Source: Alphaproteobacteria bacterium (GTDB lineage Bacteria; Myxococcota_A; UBA796; CAJQPC01). From it: a DNA stretch of 64,000 bases. Location: contig JACKEV010000008.1 of the NCBI GenBank assembly GCA_020632795.1, forward strand, positions 372,001-436,000, given 5' to 3'. Position numbers and translations under genes: made by a program. Positions 20,150-28,381 of the stretch are shown here, in pieces. Position 1 is the stretch's first letter. Each line of letters starts with the position of its first letter. Below the pieces are notes generated by a model, which did not search any database, was not told where the DNA came from, and saw nothing but the letters and a program-made list of their open reading frames with translations.

Positions 20150-20180
20150 CAGGGGTGGTGACGTGGACGGAGCGGTGGAC

Positions 20181-22538
20181 GTGGCGAAGGACATACGGGC
20201 GCGGGTGACGGAGCTGCTGGAGGTGGCGTTCCCGGAGGGTCGCCTCGCTGACTTCGTCCACAAGGAGCCCGCGCTGATGGAGATCGTCGGAGAGTTGCCC
20301 CACGAAACGCACGCCGCCGCCCGGCACGTCGTGCGGCGGCTGCAGGAGGAGGGACGCCTTCAACAACTGGCGGGCGCCCTGAAGGCAGGGATCGCTTCTC
20401 CTCCAGCTGGGATCGCCGAGGCCTTCAAGGTGGATCCCTGGTTCACAGACCGCGAGGCGGAGCTGGCGGACCTCTGCGCGTACCTCACGGCTCCGGGGCT
20501 TGACGACCGGATCCTCTTCGTGCTGGGGCAATCCGGCATGGGGAAGACGCGGCTGGCCAACGAGGCCATCGCCCGGTGTCGGGAGTACTTTCAGGACGAG
20601 CTCCCGGTCGACTGTGCGGACCGTTCCCTGGAGGAGCTGCTGGTCCTCCAGGCCGACGCGCTGGGGATCAAGACGCTCGCCGGGCCACGCCCCTCGGAGC
20701 CCGCCTTGCTCGAGTCCTGGCTGGCCGAGCGGGAGCAGGACGCCATCCGCGTCGTCCGCGGCCTGGGGGCGGAGCGGCGGCTCATCATCCTGCTCGACGG
20801 GCTATACGACCACCTCGGTGCCCCTCGCTCGGAGCAGATCCGGGAGCTCCGGTTGCTGAGGCAGCACCTCGGGAGCAACGCCTGCGTGCTGATCACCTCC
20901 CGGGCTGACCTCGTCAAACAGGGCATCTCCTTCACGCTGCCTGTCTTCGCGGAGCGCGACGCCTACGGGGTGACCATGCTCCGCGCCATAGCCCCTGAGG
21001 CGGTCGGCGCTGACGAGACCGTGCAGGCCTTGGCAGAGGCATGCGGGCGGCACCCCGGGACCTTGGAGATGATGGGCGCGCTCCGCCTGGTGACGGACCC
21101 GCGGGGTCGGTGGGATGAGTATCTTCGCGAGCTGCGGCGTCTGGAGCTGCTCGCCTTCATCGCCGAGTGGCGTGACACCGCGAAGCGGACCAGCCGGATC
21201 CGATACCCGCGCTTCATCGATGAGGCCCTCAAGGGTGTGCTCGGCGCAGAGGAGCCTCATGCCTTGCTGTTGCTGGGGGTCATGGCGCTCCTCGGCTCGC
21301 GCGAGCTGCGGCGGCGTTGGGTGACGGCCGCGATGTCGCGTGTGCGCGCGGCCGGGGGCGTCCCTGAGACCTGGAGCGTGCAGGACGATCGCCAGATCAT
21401 CGACCGCGCCCTCAACCGCGCCCAGCTGCAGGTCGAATCCGTCGGGTTCGAAGCGCCGGAAGAGCAGCGCCTGCGGTGGTTTCTGCTGCTCTGGCCGCTG
21501 GTCGACGACACCGTCCGGATGCGCGAGGACCGCAGACTCCTGGTGGACTGTGTGGCCCGGGTCGGCGTTGAGGAAGCCGTACGCTTGAAGGTGGGCAAAT
21601 CAGGTGCACGGCACAACGACAGGGTGGCGGACGCGAGGATGCTCCTGGAGTTGGCACAGAACCTCGGCCGGCATGGGGATCGGGTGGGGGAGGCCCGCGT
21701 CGTCTGCGAGCTCACCCCCCGACTCGCCGAGCTGCTGGGCGTGGAGCGGAAGGTGAAGGCGCTTCGCGCGCTCATGGACGACTCCGAGCGTCCCCACCTC
21801 CAGCCCGAAGCGGACGCGGTGTGGGGGCGGCGCCTGAGGGCGGCCATCCACCACAACTACGCGCTGGCCCTGAGCGATCGGGCGTACGCCCGCTGGGCCG
21901 GCGAGGGCCCGGACCCGGCGTGGATAGAGGATGCGCGTCGCCATATGCGCCTCGCGCTGGAGGAGGATGAGCGGCTGCTGGCTGACGCGACGACCGACGC
22001 GGCGAAGGCGGCGGGGCAGGACGACCACGCGCTGCACCTCCGCGAGGCTGCGGTGATGGCCTGGCATGCGCACCGTCAGGCCGGCGAGGAGGGGCTGCTC
22101 CAGGAAGCGTTCGGGTACATCGAGCGCGCGATCCAGCTGGCCGGGGTCGCGGCGGCGCGCGACCCCGCTCGCCGGACCTCCTTGGCTCGAACGGAGCTGT
22201 TCCGGGTGCGGCTGCTCCAGTCCGAGGCCGAGGCCCGCCCGGCGCCGGGGCGTGCGGGGGGGCTCAGGCAGGCGCTGGCGGAGCTCGATCGGCTCCAGCA
22301 GCTGCACCTCCAGGCGGACCCCCGGTTCGAGGCGTCGCGGACGATGGCCACGCTGCTCGATCGCAGGGGCATGCTCATGGAGGCGCTCGGGGAGGGCGCG
22401 GCGGCGCAGCAGGACTGGCGTCGGGCCCTGGACATCCTCGGCTCCAGGCCCGCGAGCGGCCCGAGCGACGAGTCCGACGACAACCTGACGCGGTTCATTC
22501 AGCGACGGCTCCGGCGGTCCATGGAGGGGACGAGGTGA
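20181..22538 (+). CDS. STAND NTPase with N-terminal effector-associated-like domain and helical repeats
   Basis: 785 residues. Residues 1-67 (LLEVAFPEGRLADFV..., ending VVRRLQEEGRLQQLAGAL) fit the pattern of effector-associated domain 1, a death-fold-like adaptor used in bacterial conflict systems. An AP-ATPase follows: Walker A GQSGMGKT (about 116-123), Walker B LIILLDG, sensor-type LITSR, and a GxP-like CGRHPGTLEMM. The C-terminal half is alpha-helical, TPR-like. GTG 20181 is chosen for GGAG 8 bp upstream; GTG 20163 is an alternative. The frame stays open far upstream, but that part is noncoding shadow. Confidence 0.8.
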   Translation: MAKDIRARVTELLEVAFPEGRLADFVHKEPALMEIVGELPHETHAAARHVVRRLQEEGRLQQLAGALKAGIASPPAGIAEAFKVDPWFTDREAELADLCAYLTAPGLDDRILFVLGQSGMGKTRLANEAIARCREYFQDELPVDCADRSLEELLVLQADALGIKTLAGPRPSEPALLESWLAEREQDAIRVVRGLGAERRLIILLDGLYDHLGAPRSEQIRELRLLRQHLGSNACVLITSRADLVKQGISFTLPVFAERDAYGVTMLRAIAPEAVGADETVQALAEACGRHPGTLEMMGALRLVTDPRGRWDEYLRELRRLELLAFIAEWRDTAKRTSRIRYPRFIDEALKGVLGAEEPHALLLLGVMALLGSRELRRRWVTAAMSRVRAAGGVPETWSVQDDRQIIDRALNRAQLQVESVGFEAPEEQRLRWFLLLWPLVDDTVRMREDRRLLVDCVARVGVEEAVRLKVGKSGARHNDRVADARMLLELAQNLGRHGDRVGEARVVCELTPRLAELLGVERKVKALRALMDDSERPHLQPEADAVWGRRLRAAIHHNYALALSDRAYARWAGEGPDPAWIEDARRHMRLALEEDERLLADATTDAAKAAGQDDHALHLREAAVMAWHAHRQAGEEGLLQEAFGYIERAIQLAGVAAARDPARRTSLARTELFRVRLLQSEAEARPAPGRAGGLRQALAELDRLQQLHLQADPRFEASRTMATLLDRRGMLMEALGEGAAAQQDWRRALDILGSRPASGPSDESDDNLTRFIQRRLRRSMEGTR

Positions 22539-22750
22539 CGGGGAGGCGCGCCTCCCGTCGGCGCGGTCGCTGAGACAGAGGGCCAGCGCGCCGCGCCGCG
22601 CCCGCCAAGCGGTTGCGAATCGTCCCGCTTCCGGTGTCTGTTTTCCAGCTGGAAACAGTTCGAACCGCTGGATCGGATCAGACTGATGTATCGTCTTTGG
22701 GCGATTGTTGCTTGCCCTGATCTCAGTCTGTTGGAAGCGAAGGACAACGA
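22539..22750. promoter_or_regulatory. AT-richer spacer with palindrome, inverted and direct repeats
   Basis: This 212-bp gap is less GC-rich than its surroundings. It holds a perfect 14-bp palindrome TTTCCAGCTGGAAA (22642-22655). CAGACTGA (22679-22686) is inversely repeated as TCAGTCTG (22723-22730). GGATCGGATCA (22670-22680) is repeated directly at 22757-22767, just inside the next gene. It probably carries the promoter and operator of the next two coupled genes; no clear -35/-10 pair is seen. Confidence 0.4.
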
Positions 22751-23359
22751 ATGTCCGGATCGGATCACCGCCATGACGGTGCGCGACGGCGCGGAGGCGG
22801 GTCGATCGGCTTGACAGGCACACACGATATAGTCAGCGGCCCATACGCGCCCGCCCCGCTGGAAGGGGAGGAAGGGCCGGACCCATCGAGGTGTGGCTTG
22901 GTTCGTGGATTCGTCGCTGATGCAGGGTTCGATCGTCCCGGTGACGTCGCGCTGGCCAGCGGCGCGCACACGGCTTCCGATCCAGACGTCATCCCGTTCG
23001 AGTGGACCGCGCGTCGCTCGCCCGAGGAGTGGGTTCGCCTCGCCCGGGTCGCTCCGCGGACGGCGTTGGATGCGCTCACCGCAGTGGGGTCGGAGTTGAC
23101 GGGGCGGGCTCTGATGGGGATCATCGACGTGCTTCACGAAGAGGGGGACCTTCGGATGCTGGCTGAAATCTTCGGCACCCTGATCTCCACGCAGGGCGTG
23201 AGCCCGCGACGCCTCGCCCGATGGTTGTCCCGGGTGGAGCGCCCCCAGGAGCGCTTCTTCGTGCAGCGGGCGCTGCGCATGGCCGGGCTGGAGGAGGTGC
23301 CGCCGCCGGTCGAATTGTCGCCGGAGGTCAGCCTGAGCACGCCGTGGAGGTGGGCGTGA
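22751..23359 (+). CDS. Small protein of unknown function, coupled to MinD-like ATPase
   Basis: 202 residues. The first 80 or so are low-complexity and probably disordered. The last 110 (from about SPEEWVRLARVAP to RALRMAGLEE) look fully helical and could be an adaptor or death-like domain. I do not recognise a family. AAGGA lies 6 nt before ATG 22751; TTG 22898 is a possible later start. The stop overlaps the next start as GTGA after GGAGG, strong evidence that this frame is translated and coupled to the ATPase. Confidence 0.6.
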   Translation: MSGSDHRHDGARRRGGGSIGLTGTHDIVSGPYAPAPLEGEEGPDPSRCGLVRGFVADAGFDRPGDVALASGAHTASDPDVIPFEWTARRSPEEWVRLARVAPRTALDALTAVGSELTGRALMGIIDVLHEEGDLRMLAEIFGTLISTQGVSPRRLARWLSRVERPQERFFVQRALRMAGLEEVPPPVELSPEVSLSTPWRWA

Positions 23360-25107
23360 GCGCCCGGATCATCACGGTTTATGCCTTCAGGGGCGGGGTC
23401 GGCAGCACCCTGATGGCGCTCGCGCTCGCCGCGCGGTTCGCTGAGGCCGGCCAGCGGGTCCTGCTGCTGGACGCCAACCTCAACTCGCCGGGCCTGACGC
23501 TGATGCGCCCGCTTCAGGACCTGGTCGAGGATCGGGATGGCCTGCTGGAGTGGCTCCTGCCGGCGTTGGAGGACAGCGCGCCGCTCCCCGAGCCGGTGGC
23601 CGTCGACCTCGCCGCGCTGGACCTCAAGCCGCAGCTCCGTGACTCCTGCCTGCACTTCATCGGGGCGGCCCGGCTCGACGCGCGGTACGGCGAGCGGCTG
23701 GATCGCGTCCAGACCCACCTCGCGGCGTTGGACCCCGACTCCCTGGCCCGCCGCTTCAGGGCGCTGGGCGACGCGCTCCGGGGTGCGGATGGAGGCCGCT
23801 ATGATCTCGTCGTCATCGATACAAGCGCGGGGATCTACGGCCTCTCCCTTCGCCTCCTCACCGGCTCGACCGACGTGGCGGTCCTCTTGAGCGGGCTGAA
23901 CGACCAGCACATTCGGGGGCTCTCCAGCACGCTCAGCACTCTGGACCACACGCCGGACGGGGGACCGGACCGGGTCCTGGCCATCTCGCCGGTACCGGAG
24001 GGGGAGTTGGAGCTGAAGGCCCGCCGCCGCGAGGTCCTGCGGGCCCGGCTGGGGCAGGTGGCGGACGTCGAGATCCCCTACCACCCGCGGCTGGCGTTGG
24101 AGGACAACGCCCGCGAGCTGCTGGCCCTCCGGCCCCTGCACGCGGCGCACGATGAGCTGATCGGGCTGCTGCGCGTTCGCCTGGGGTGGACGACCGAGCG
24201 GCTGTCCGATGCGCTCGCCCGGCACCTCCGACAGGAGGAGCCCGAGGCCGCCACCCACGCATTCCAGAGACTCTATGTGCTCTCCCGGGACGCGGCGTGC
24301 TCCAGGTTGTTCGACGCGAAGTCGTCGACCGTCCCGCTGTCGCAGTGCATGGTGTACCTGCGCGCCCTGGAGGGCCTGGAGCGGCCCCGCTTCGAGGACC
24401 TTGAGCTGGCCGCGAACCTCGCGCTTCATCGGCTGCGGTGGAGCCGGCCGTCGCCCCACGCCGCGCAGATCCGGCGGGCCCACGAGGCGCTGCTCGGACG
24501 CCTCGAGCCGGACACCCCGGACTGGAAGCGGGTCTGGATGATCACCAACACGGCCCATGCCTGCCTCCATGAGGCCCGCTGGTCTGAGGAGCAGGGCGGG
24601 GACGCCACGGCGCCGACCACACGAGCGCGGGCCCTCCTGGAGCAGACGCTCGGCGACGCGGGCAAGCTCGCGGGCGTCGCGCGTCGCTGCGCCGACGCCT
24701 GGGGGGACCTGGCGGCGCTGGCCTCGGACCTCTCCCTGCTGCCTCACGCGCAGGCCGATCTGGCCCGAGTGCGGTCCCTCAAGCCCGAGGTGGCGTCGAA
24801 GGCCGGCTCCTACGTCTTCGCCCGCTTCGCGCGCATTCCGGGGGCGCCGCGCGCCCTCTGGGCGGAGGTGGAGCGCTACGCGGACGAGAGCATGGCGTTG
24901 ACCCCAGCCGGCGCGGCCTACGACAAGGCGGTCGCGCTGGCGCAGCTCGGTCGGGCTGCTGAGGCCTGGCGCTGGCTCGATCGCGCGTTTGAGCTGAGGC
25001 CGGACTACCGAGATCAGGCGCTCGCGGACGCCGACCTGTCGCCGCTCCATGACTTGCCAGGATGGCAGGCCCGTTTCGCCCCACCTTCGAGTCAGGGGCG
25101 GGCATGA
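23356..25107 (+). CDS. MinD/ParA-like SIMIBI ATPase with variant P-loop fused to TPR region
   Basis: 583 residues. The N-terminus is MinD-like: residues 11-18 read FRGGVGST, so the signature Lys is Arg and the P-loop Lys is Ser. The switch strand VLLLDANLNSPGLT and Walker B YDLVVIDTSAG are intact. After about 290 residues the protein is helical, ending in TPR-like repeats (YDKAVALAQLGRAAEAWRWLDRAFELRPDY). KGGVGR-variant P-loop/TPR fusions are known in actinobacterial FxsT-type and other conflict systems. GTG 23356 overlaps the upstream stop. It is probably a regulatory or scaffold partner of the STAND protein. Confidence 0.8.
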   Translation: MSARIITVYAFRGGVGSTLMALALAARFAEAGQRVLLLDANLNSPGLTLMRPLQDLVEDRDGLLEWLLPALEDSAPLPEPVAVDLAALDLKPQLRDSCLHFIGAARLDARYGERLDRVQTHLAALDPDSLARRFRALGDALRGADGGRYDLVVIDTSAGIYGLSLRLLTGSTDVAVLLSGLNDQHIRGLSSTLSTLDHTPDGGPDRVLAISPVPEGELELKARRREVLRARLGQVADVEIPYHPRLALEDNARELLALRPLHAAHDELIGLLRVRLGWTTERLSDALARHLRQEEPEAATHAFQRLYVLSRDAACSRLFDAKSSTVPLSQCMVYLRALEGLERPRFEDLELAANLALHRLRWSRPSPHAAQIRRAHEALLGRLEPDTPDWKRVWMITNTAHACLHEARWSEEQGGDATAPTTRARALLEQTLGDAGKLAGVARRCADAWGDLAALASDLSLLPHAQADLARVRSLKPEVASKAGSYVFARFARIPGAPRALWAEVERYADESMALTPAGAAYDKAVALAQLGRAAEAWRWLDRAFELRPDYRDQALADADLSPLHDLPGWQARFAPPSSQGRA

Positions 25108-25159
25108 CACAGACCGTCCGCAGGAGTTGACGCTCGGGCGCACAAGGAGTGAGGGGACC

Positions 25160-26431
25160 ATGAAGGCTTCACCTGTCATCGTCGCGATCATGGTGCTCGG
25201 GGGATGCGTACCGGCGACTGGCAAGCTCGCAGACTCGGCGGACACCGCGACGATTCCGTCCGTTCGCTGGCTCGAGCACGCCCTCGATCCCGGCCCCGAC
25301 CGTGTGGCGTTCCCGGGTCAGCCGGTGCACCTGCAGCTCTCCACAGGGGAGCCGTTTGACCGCGTCACCTGGGCGGTGCGGCGCGCGCCGGGGGCCAGCG
25401 CGTGGGGGCTCCGAGGGCTCCGCAGCCCCCACGCCCGCAGCGTGACCTTTGTGCCGGATGAAGCCGGGCAGTACACGATCGCCGTCACGGCGTGTGCTTC
25501 GTCGGCCTGGTGTGTGGATGACACCGTCCAGGTGTACGTGATCACGGACGACGAGGACTGGGGGCACCTGCCGGTCGCGGACGCCGGGCTGCAGGGCCTC
25601 GCCCGCAGCGGCGTGCCGATCGTGCTGGACAGCTCGCGCTCCGGCACCCCTGTCGGCGACCCGGTGCGGGCGCTCTGGACCATCCGCTCTGCGCCCGCCG
25701 GCTCCGTCGTCACCAGCGCGAACATCGACGACCCCCGGGCGGCGACGACCCGCTTCTCAGCGGACGTCGAGGGGACCTACATCGCCTCGGTGGTGGTGCG
25801 CTCCGGTCCGTGGTGGGCACGGGATGAGGTGGAGCTGCATGTCGGTCCCGACGACCCGGAGCCTGTCTCGGTCGAGCTCGACGCGGCGCCAGGGACGGTG
25901 TCTACCGGACAGGCGGTGCTGGTCACCGCGGACGTCGAGGAGGAGGGGTCACTGAGCTACGCCTTGACCCGCGCGCCCGCGGGCTCGGCGCTGTTGACAG
26001 ACGCGCCGCAGGCCATCAGCCTGACGACAGCGAGCATGGTCCTGGACGAGGACGGCGGCTACATCGTCCGCGGGTTCCTGCAGGGCCCGAATCGGATCAA
26101 CGAGGATCGGGACTGGAGCGACCCTGAAGGTATCTCCCCCAACCAGACCGCCCCGCTCGTGAGCATCCTCGCCTTCCCGATCAGCCGCCTCGGCCTCCCC
26201 GTCACCCTCCACGGCGACGCCAACGATCCCGAAGGCGACCCCATCAAACCCTACTGGACCCTCGTCCGCACCCCGCCCGGCTCCCAGCTCACCCAGGCCT
26301 CCCTCAGCGGCACCCGCACGCTGGACGTCCTCCTCACCCCGGACGTCCCCGGCGCCTACGTGCTCAAGCTCTCCTGCTGGGACGGCGGGCGCATCGGGAC
26401 CGCGACGAGGACCGTGACGGTCGTCCCCTGA
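25160..26431 (+). CDS. Secreted lipoprotein with Ig/PKD-like repeats
   Basis: 423 residues from ATG 25160. The lipobox is MVLGGC. Four or so beta-sandwich units of about 90 residues follow, each with a DEAGQYTI / DVEGTYIASV / DVPGAYVLKL pattern typical of PKD/Ig folds in this genome (compare 45541-47823). It is probably a surface lipoprotein. It starts 52 bp after the MinD-like gene on the same strand, but nothing in it suggests a role in that module. Confidence 0.75.
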   Translation: MKASPVIVAIMVLGGCVPATGKLADSADTATIPSVRWLEHALDPGPDRVAFPGQPVHLQLSTGEPFDRVTWAVRRAPGASAWGLRGLRSPHARSVTFVPDEAGQYTIAVTACASSAWCVDDTVQVYVITDDEDWGHLPVADAGLQGLARSGVPIVLDSSRSGTPVGDPVRALWTIRSAPAGSVVTSANIDDPRAATTRFSADVEGTYIASVVVRSGPWWARDEVELHVGPDDPEPVSVELDAAPGTVSTGQAVLVTADVEEEGSLSYALTRAPAGSALLTDAPQAISLTTASMVLDEDGGYIVRGFLQGPNRINEDRDWSDPEGISPNQTAPLVSILAFPISRLGLPVTLHGDANDPEGDPIKPYWTLVRTPPGSQLTQASLSGTRTLDVLLTPDVPGAYVLKLSCWDGGRIGTATRTVTVVP

Positions 26432-27153
26432 GCGCGCCCCTCCCCCTCCTCGCCGCCGCCCCCGGCTGGGTCTGCGTCGCCAAGCCCCCCTGGCTCGTGG
26501 TCCACCGCAACGCCGCCGACCGCCGCGAGCGCGCCATCCTCCAGCGCCTGCGGGACCAGCTCGGCCAGCGGGTGTACCCCGTCCATCGCCTGGACCGGCA
26601 GACCTCCGGCTGCCTGCTCTTCGCCACCGACCCCGCGCGCGTCGCCCCCTTGCACGCCGCCCTCGCCGCCGGTCAGAAGACGTACCTCGCGCTGGTCCGC
26701 GGCCACTGGGCCCACCCCCCCGAGGTCACCGTCGACGCCCCCCTCAAGGCCGACAACGGCGCCATGAAGGAGGCCCGCTCCGTCGTGCGCCTGTTGGCCA
26801 CCAGCCGCGATCCCCGCTGCGCCCTGGTGGAGATCCGCCCCGAGACCGGGCGCTTCCACCAGGTGCGCCGCCACCTCCAGCGCTTGAGCCACCCCGTGCT
26901 GGGCGACGCCAACCACGGCGACACCCGGGTCAACCGCGCCTGGCGCCAACAGCATGGCCTGCCGCGCCTCGCTCTGCACTGCGCGTCCCTCTCCCTGACC
27001 CCTCCCGACGGCCCCCCGCTCGACGTCACCTGCCCGCTGTTCGAGGACCTCCACGGCCTGTTTCGGCGGATGCCGTGGTGGCTGGACGCCCGCAGCGCCC
27101 ACCCGGCCCTGGGCGCCGCGCCGCTCCCGCTTGGAGTCGAGGCCCCAGCCTGA
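26428..27153 (+). CDS. RluA/TruC-family pseudouridine synthase, probable CTG start
   Basis: About 241 residues. Core motifs are the N-terminal VCVAKPPWLVVHR strand, HRLDRQTSG with the catalytic Asp, and GRFHQVRRHLQRLSHPVLGDANHGD, closest to TruC (tRNA U65). It isomerises uridine to pseudouridine in RNA. The first GTG (26497) would delete half of the conserved KPPWLVVH strand, and no ATG, GTG or TTG lies upstream in frame for about 270 bp. CTG 26428 overlaps the previous TGA and is the best start. The gene is embedded in a run of overlapping plus-strand genes. Confidence 0.85.
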   Translation: MSAPLPLLAAAPGWVCVAKPPWLVVHRNAADRRERAILQRLRDQLGQRVYPVHRLDRQTSGCLLFATDPARVAPLHAALAAGQKTYLALVRGHWAHPPEVTVDAPLKADNGAMKEARSVVRLLATSRDPRCALVEIRPETGRFHQVRRHLQRLSHPVLGDANHGDTRVNRAWRQQHGLPRLALHCASLSLTPPDGPPLDVTCPLFEDLHGLFRRMPWWLDARSAHPALGAAPLPLGVEAPA

Positions 27154-27164
27154 TATCCAACCTC

Positions 27165-27692
27165 ATGGCCGAACCCTTCAACCCGTACGCCGCGCCCGCC
27201 GCCGAGCTGGAGCGCGAGATCGATCCCGCCGAGCTGGTCCCGGCCGGCCGGGGGGAGCGCCTGGTCGCCAAGATGATCGAGGGCGGGCTCTACTTCGGGC
27301 TGCTCTTCGGCGGCGCGGTCCTGGGCGCCATGGTCGGCGCGGCCTCCGAGCTGGACGAGGGCGTCGCCGTGGGCCTGATGTTCGGGGTCATGGGGCTCTC
27401 CACCGTGCCGATCATCGGGATCAACCTCTGGCTGATGGCCGATCGGGGGCAGACCATCGGCAAGGTGCTGCTGGGCGTGCGCATCGTCGACGTGCGCACC
27501 GGCCAGGTCCCGCCGTTCTGGAAGCTCCTGCTGCTGCGCACCCTGGCGGTCTGGGCCCTCGCCGCGGCGGTGCCCTTCTTCCAGATCCTCGACCAGCTCC
27601 TGATCTTCAACCACGACAACCGCTGCATCCACGACCACATGGCCGGCACCCTGGTCGTCCCGGCCCGCATCGGAGCGCCGAAGAAGGGGTGA
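27165..27692 (+). CDS. RDD family membrane protein
   Basis: 175 residues from ATG 27165. The RDD pattern is visible: RLVAKMIEGGLYFGLLF in the first helix (the RDD position reads KMIEG), RGQTIGKVLLGVRIVDVRTG in the middle, and HDHMAGTLVV at the end. Three or four helices are predicted. RDD proteins are integral membrane proteins of mostly unknown function. It opens the RDD-SpoIIM-MoxR operon. Confidence 0.85.
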   Translation: MAEPFNPYAAPAAELEREIDPAELVPAGRGERLVAKMIEGGLYFGLLFGGAVLGAMVGAASELDEGVAVGLMFGVMGLSTVPIIGINLWLMADRGQTIGKVLLGVRIVDVRTGQVPPFWKLLLLRTLAVWALAAAVPFFQILDQLLIFNHDNRCIHDHMAGTLVVPARIGAPKKG

Positions 27693-28381
27693 GCGCGGCG
27701 CCGATCGACACCCTGCGGACGGTGCACACCCCCGAGGGGGTGGCCCTGACCCTGCGCGTGGCCGGACCCATCCCGCGCAGCCTGGCCTGGACCGTCGACG
27801 TCATCCTGCGCAGCATGATGTACTCGGCGGTGGCCATGCCCCTGGGGTTCCTGGGGGAGGCGGGGCAGGGCCTGTTCATGGTCATCGTCTTCGTCGGGGA
27901 GTGGTTCTACCCGGTGCTGTTCGAGGCCCTGTGGAACGGGCAGACCCCGGGCAAGCGGGTCATGGGCCTGGCCGTGGTCCACGACAACGGCACCCCGGTG
28001 GGCTGGTCGGCCTCGATCCTGCGCAACCTGCTGCGGGCCGCCGACTTCCTGCCCTTCTTCTACCTCTCCGGCGTGCTGTCCATGATCGCGCACCCCTCGT
28101 TCAAGCGCCTGGGGGACATGGCCGCCGGCACCCTGGTGGTACACCGCGCCGCGCCCCGCCTGCGCCGCACCCCCGAGCAGGTGGAGCCCCTGCCGCCGTC
28201 CGTGCCCCTGCGCCTCACCGAGCAGCGCGCCATCATGGACTTCGCCGACCGGGTCGCGGAGTGGTCCCCGGAGCGTCGCCGCGAGCTGGCCGAGCTGCTG
28301 GAGCCCCTCATCGCCGCCCGGGGCGACGAGGCCGTGCGCCGCCTGCTGGGCATCGCGGCCTGGCTGGAGGGGCGCCGGTGA
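27689..28381 (+). CDS. RDD family membrane protein with C-terminal helical extension
   Basis: 230 residues. GTG 27689 overlaps the preceding stop (GTGA). RDD features are RSLAWTVDVILRS, NGQTPGKRVMGLAVVHDNG and RLGDMAAGTLVVHR. After residue 145 a soluble helical tail (MDFADRVAEWSPERRRELAELLEPL) follows, as seen in RDD proteins next to SpoIIM genes. Translationally coupled both upstream and downstream. Confidence 0.88.
   Translation: MSAAPIDTLRTVHTPEGVALTLRVAGPIPRSLAWTVDVILRSMMYSAVAMPLGFLGEAGQGLFMVIVFVGEWFYPVLFEALWNGQTPGKRVMGLAVVHDNGTPVGWSASILRNLLRAADFLPFFYLSGVLSMIAHPSFKRLGDMAAGTLVVHRAAPRLRRTPEQVEPLPPSVPLRLTEQRAIMDFADRVAEWSPERRRELAELLEPLIAARGDEAVRRLLGIAAWLEGRR

Noticed and set aside
16986..20180. 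Very long open frame running rightward into the STAND gene
   Set aside because: High GC removes stops. This part is antisense to two clear lipoprotein genes and has no recognisable domain; real similarity begins only near 20181.
22811..22833. TTGACA and TATAGT as a promoter inside the small gene
   Set aside because: Spacing is 11 bp instead of 16-18, so it cannot serve as a normal -35/-10 pair.
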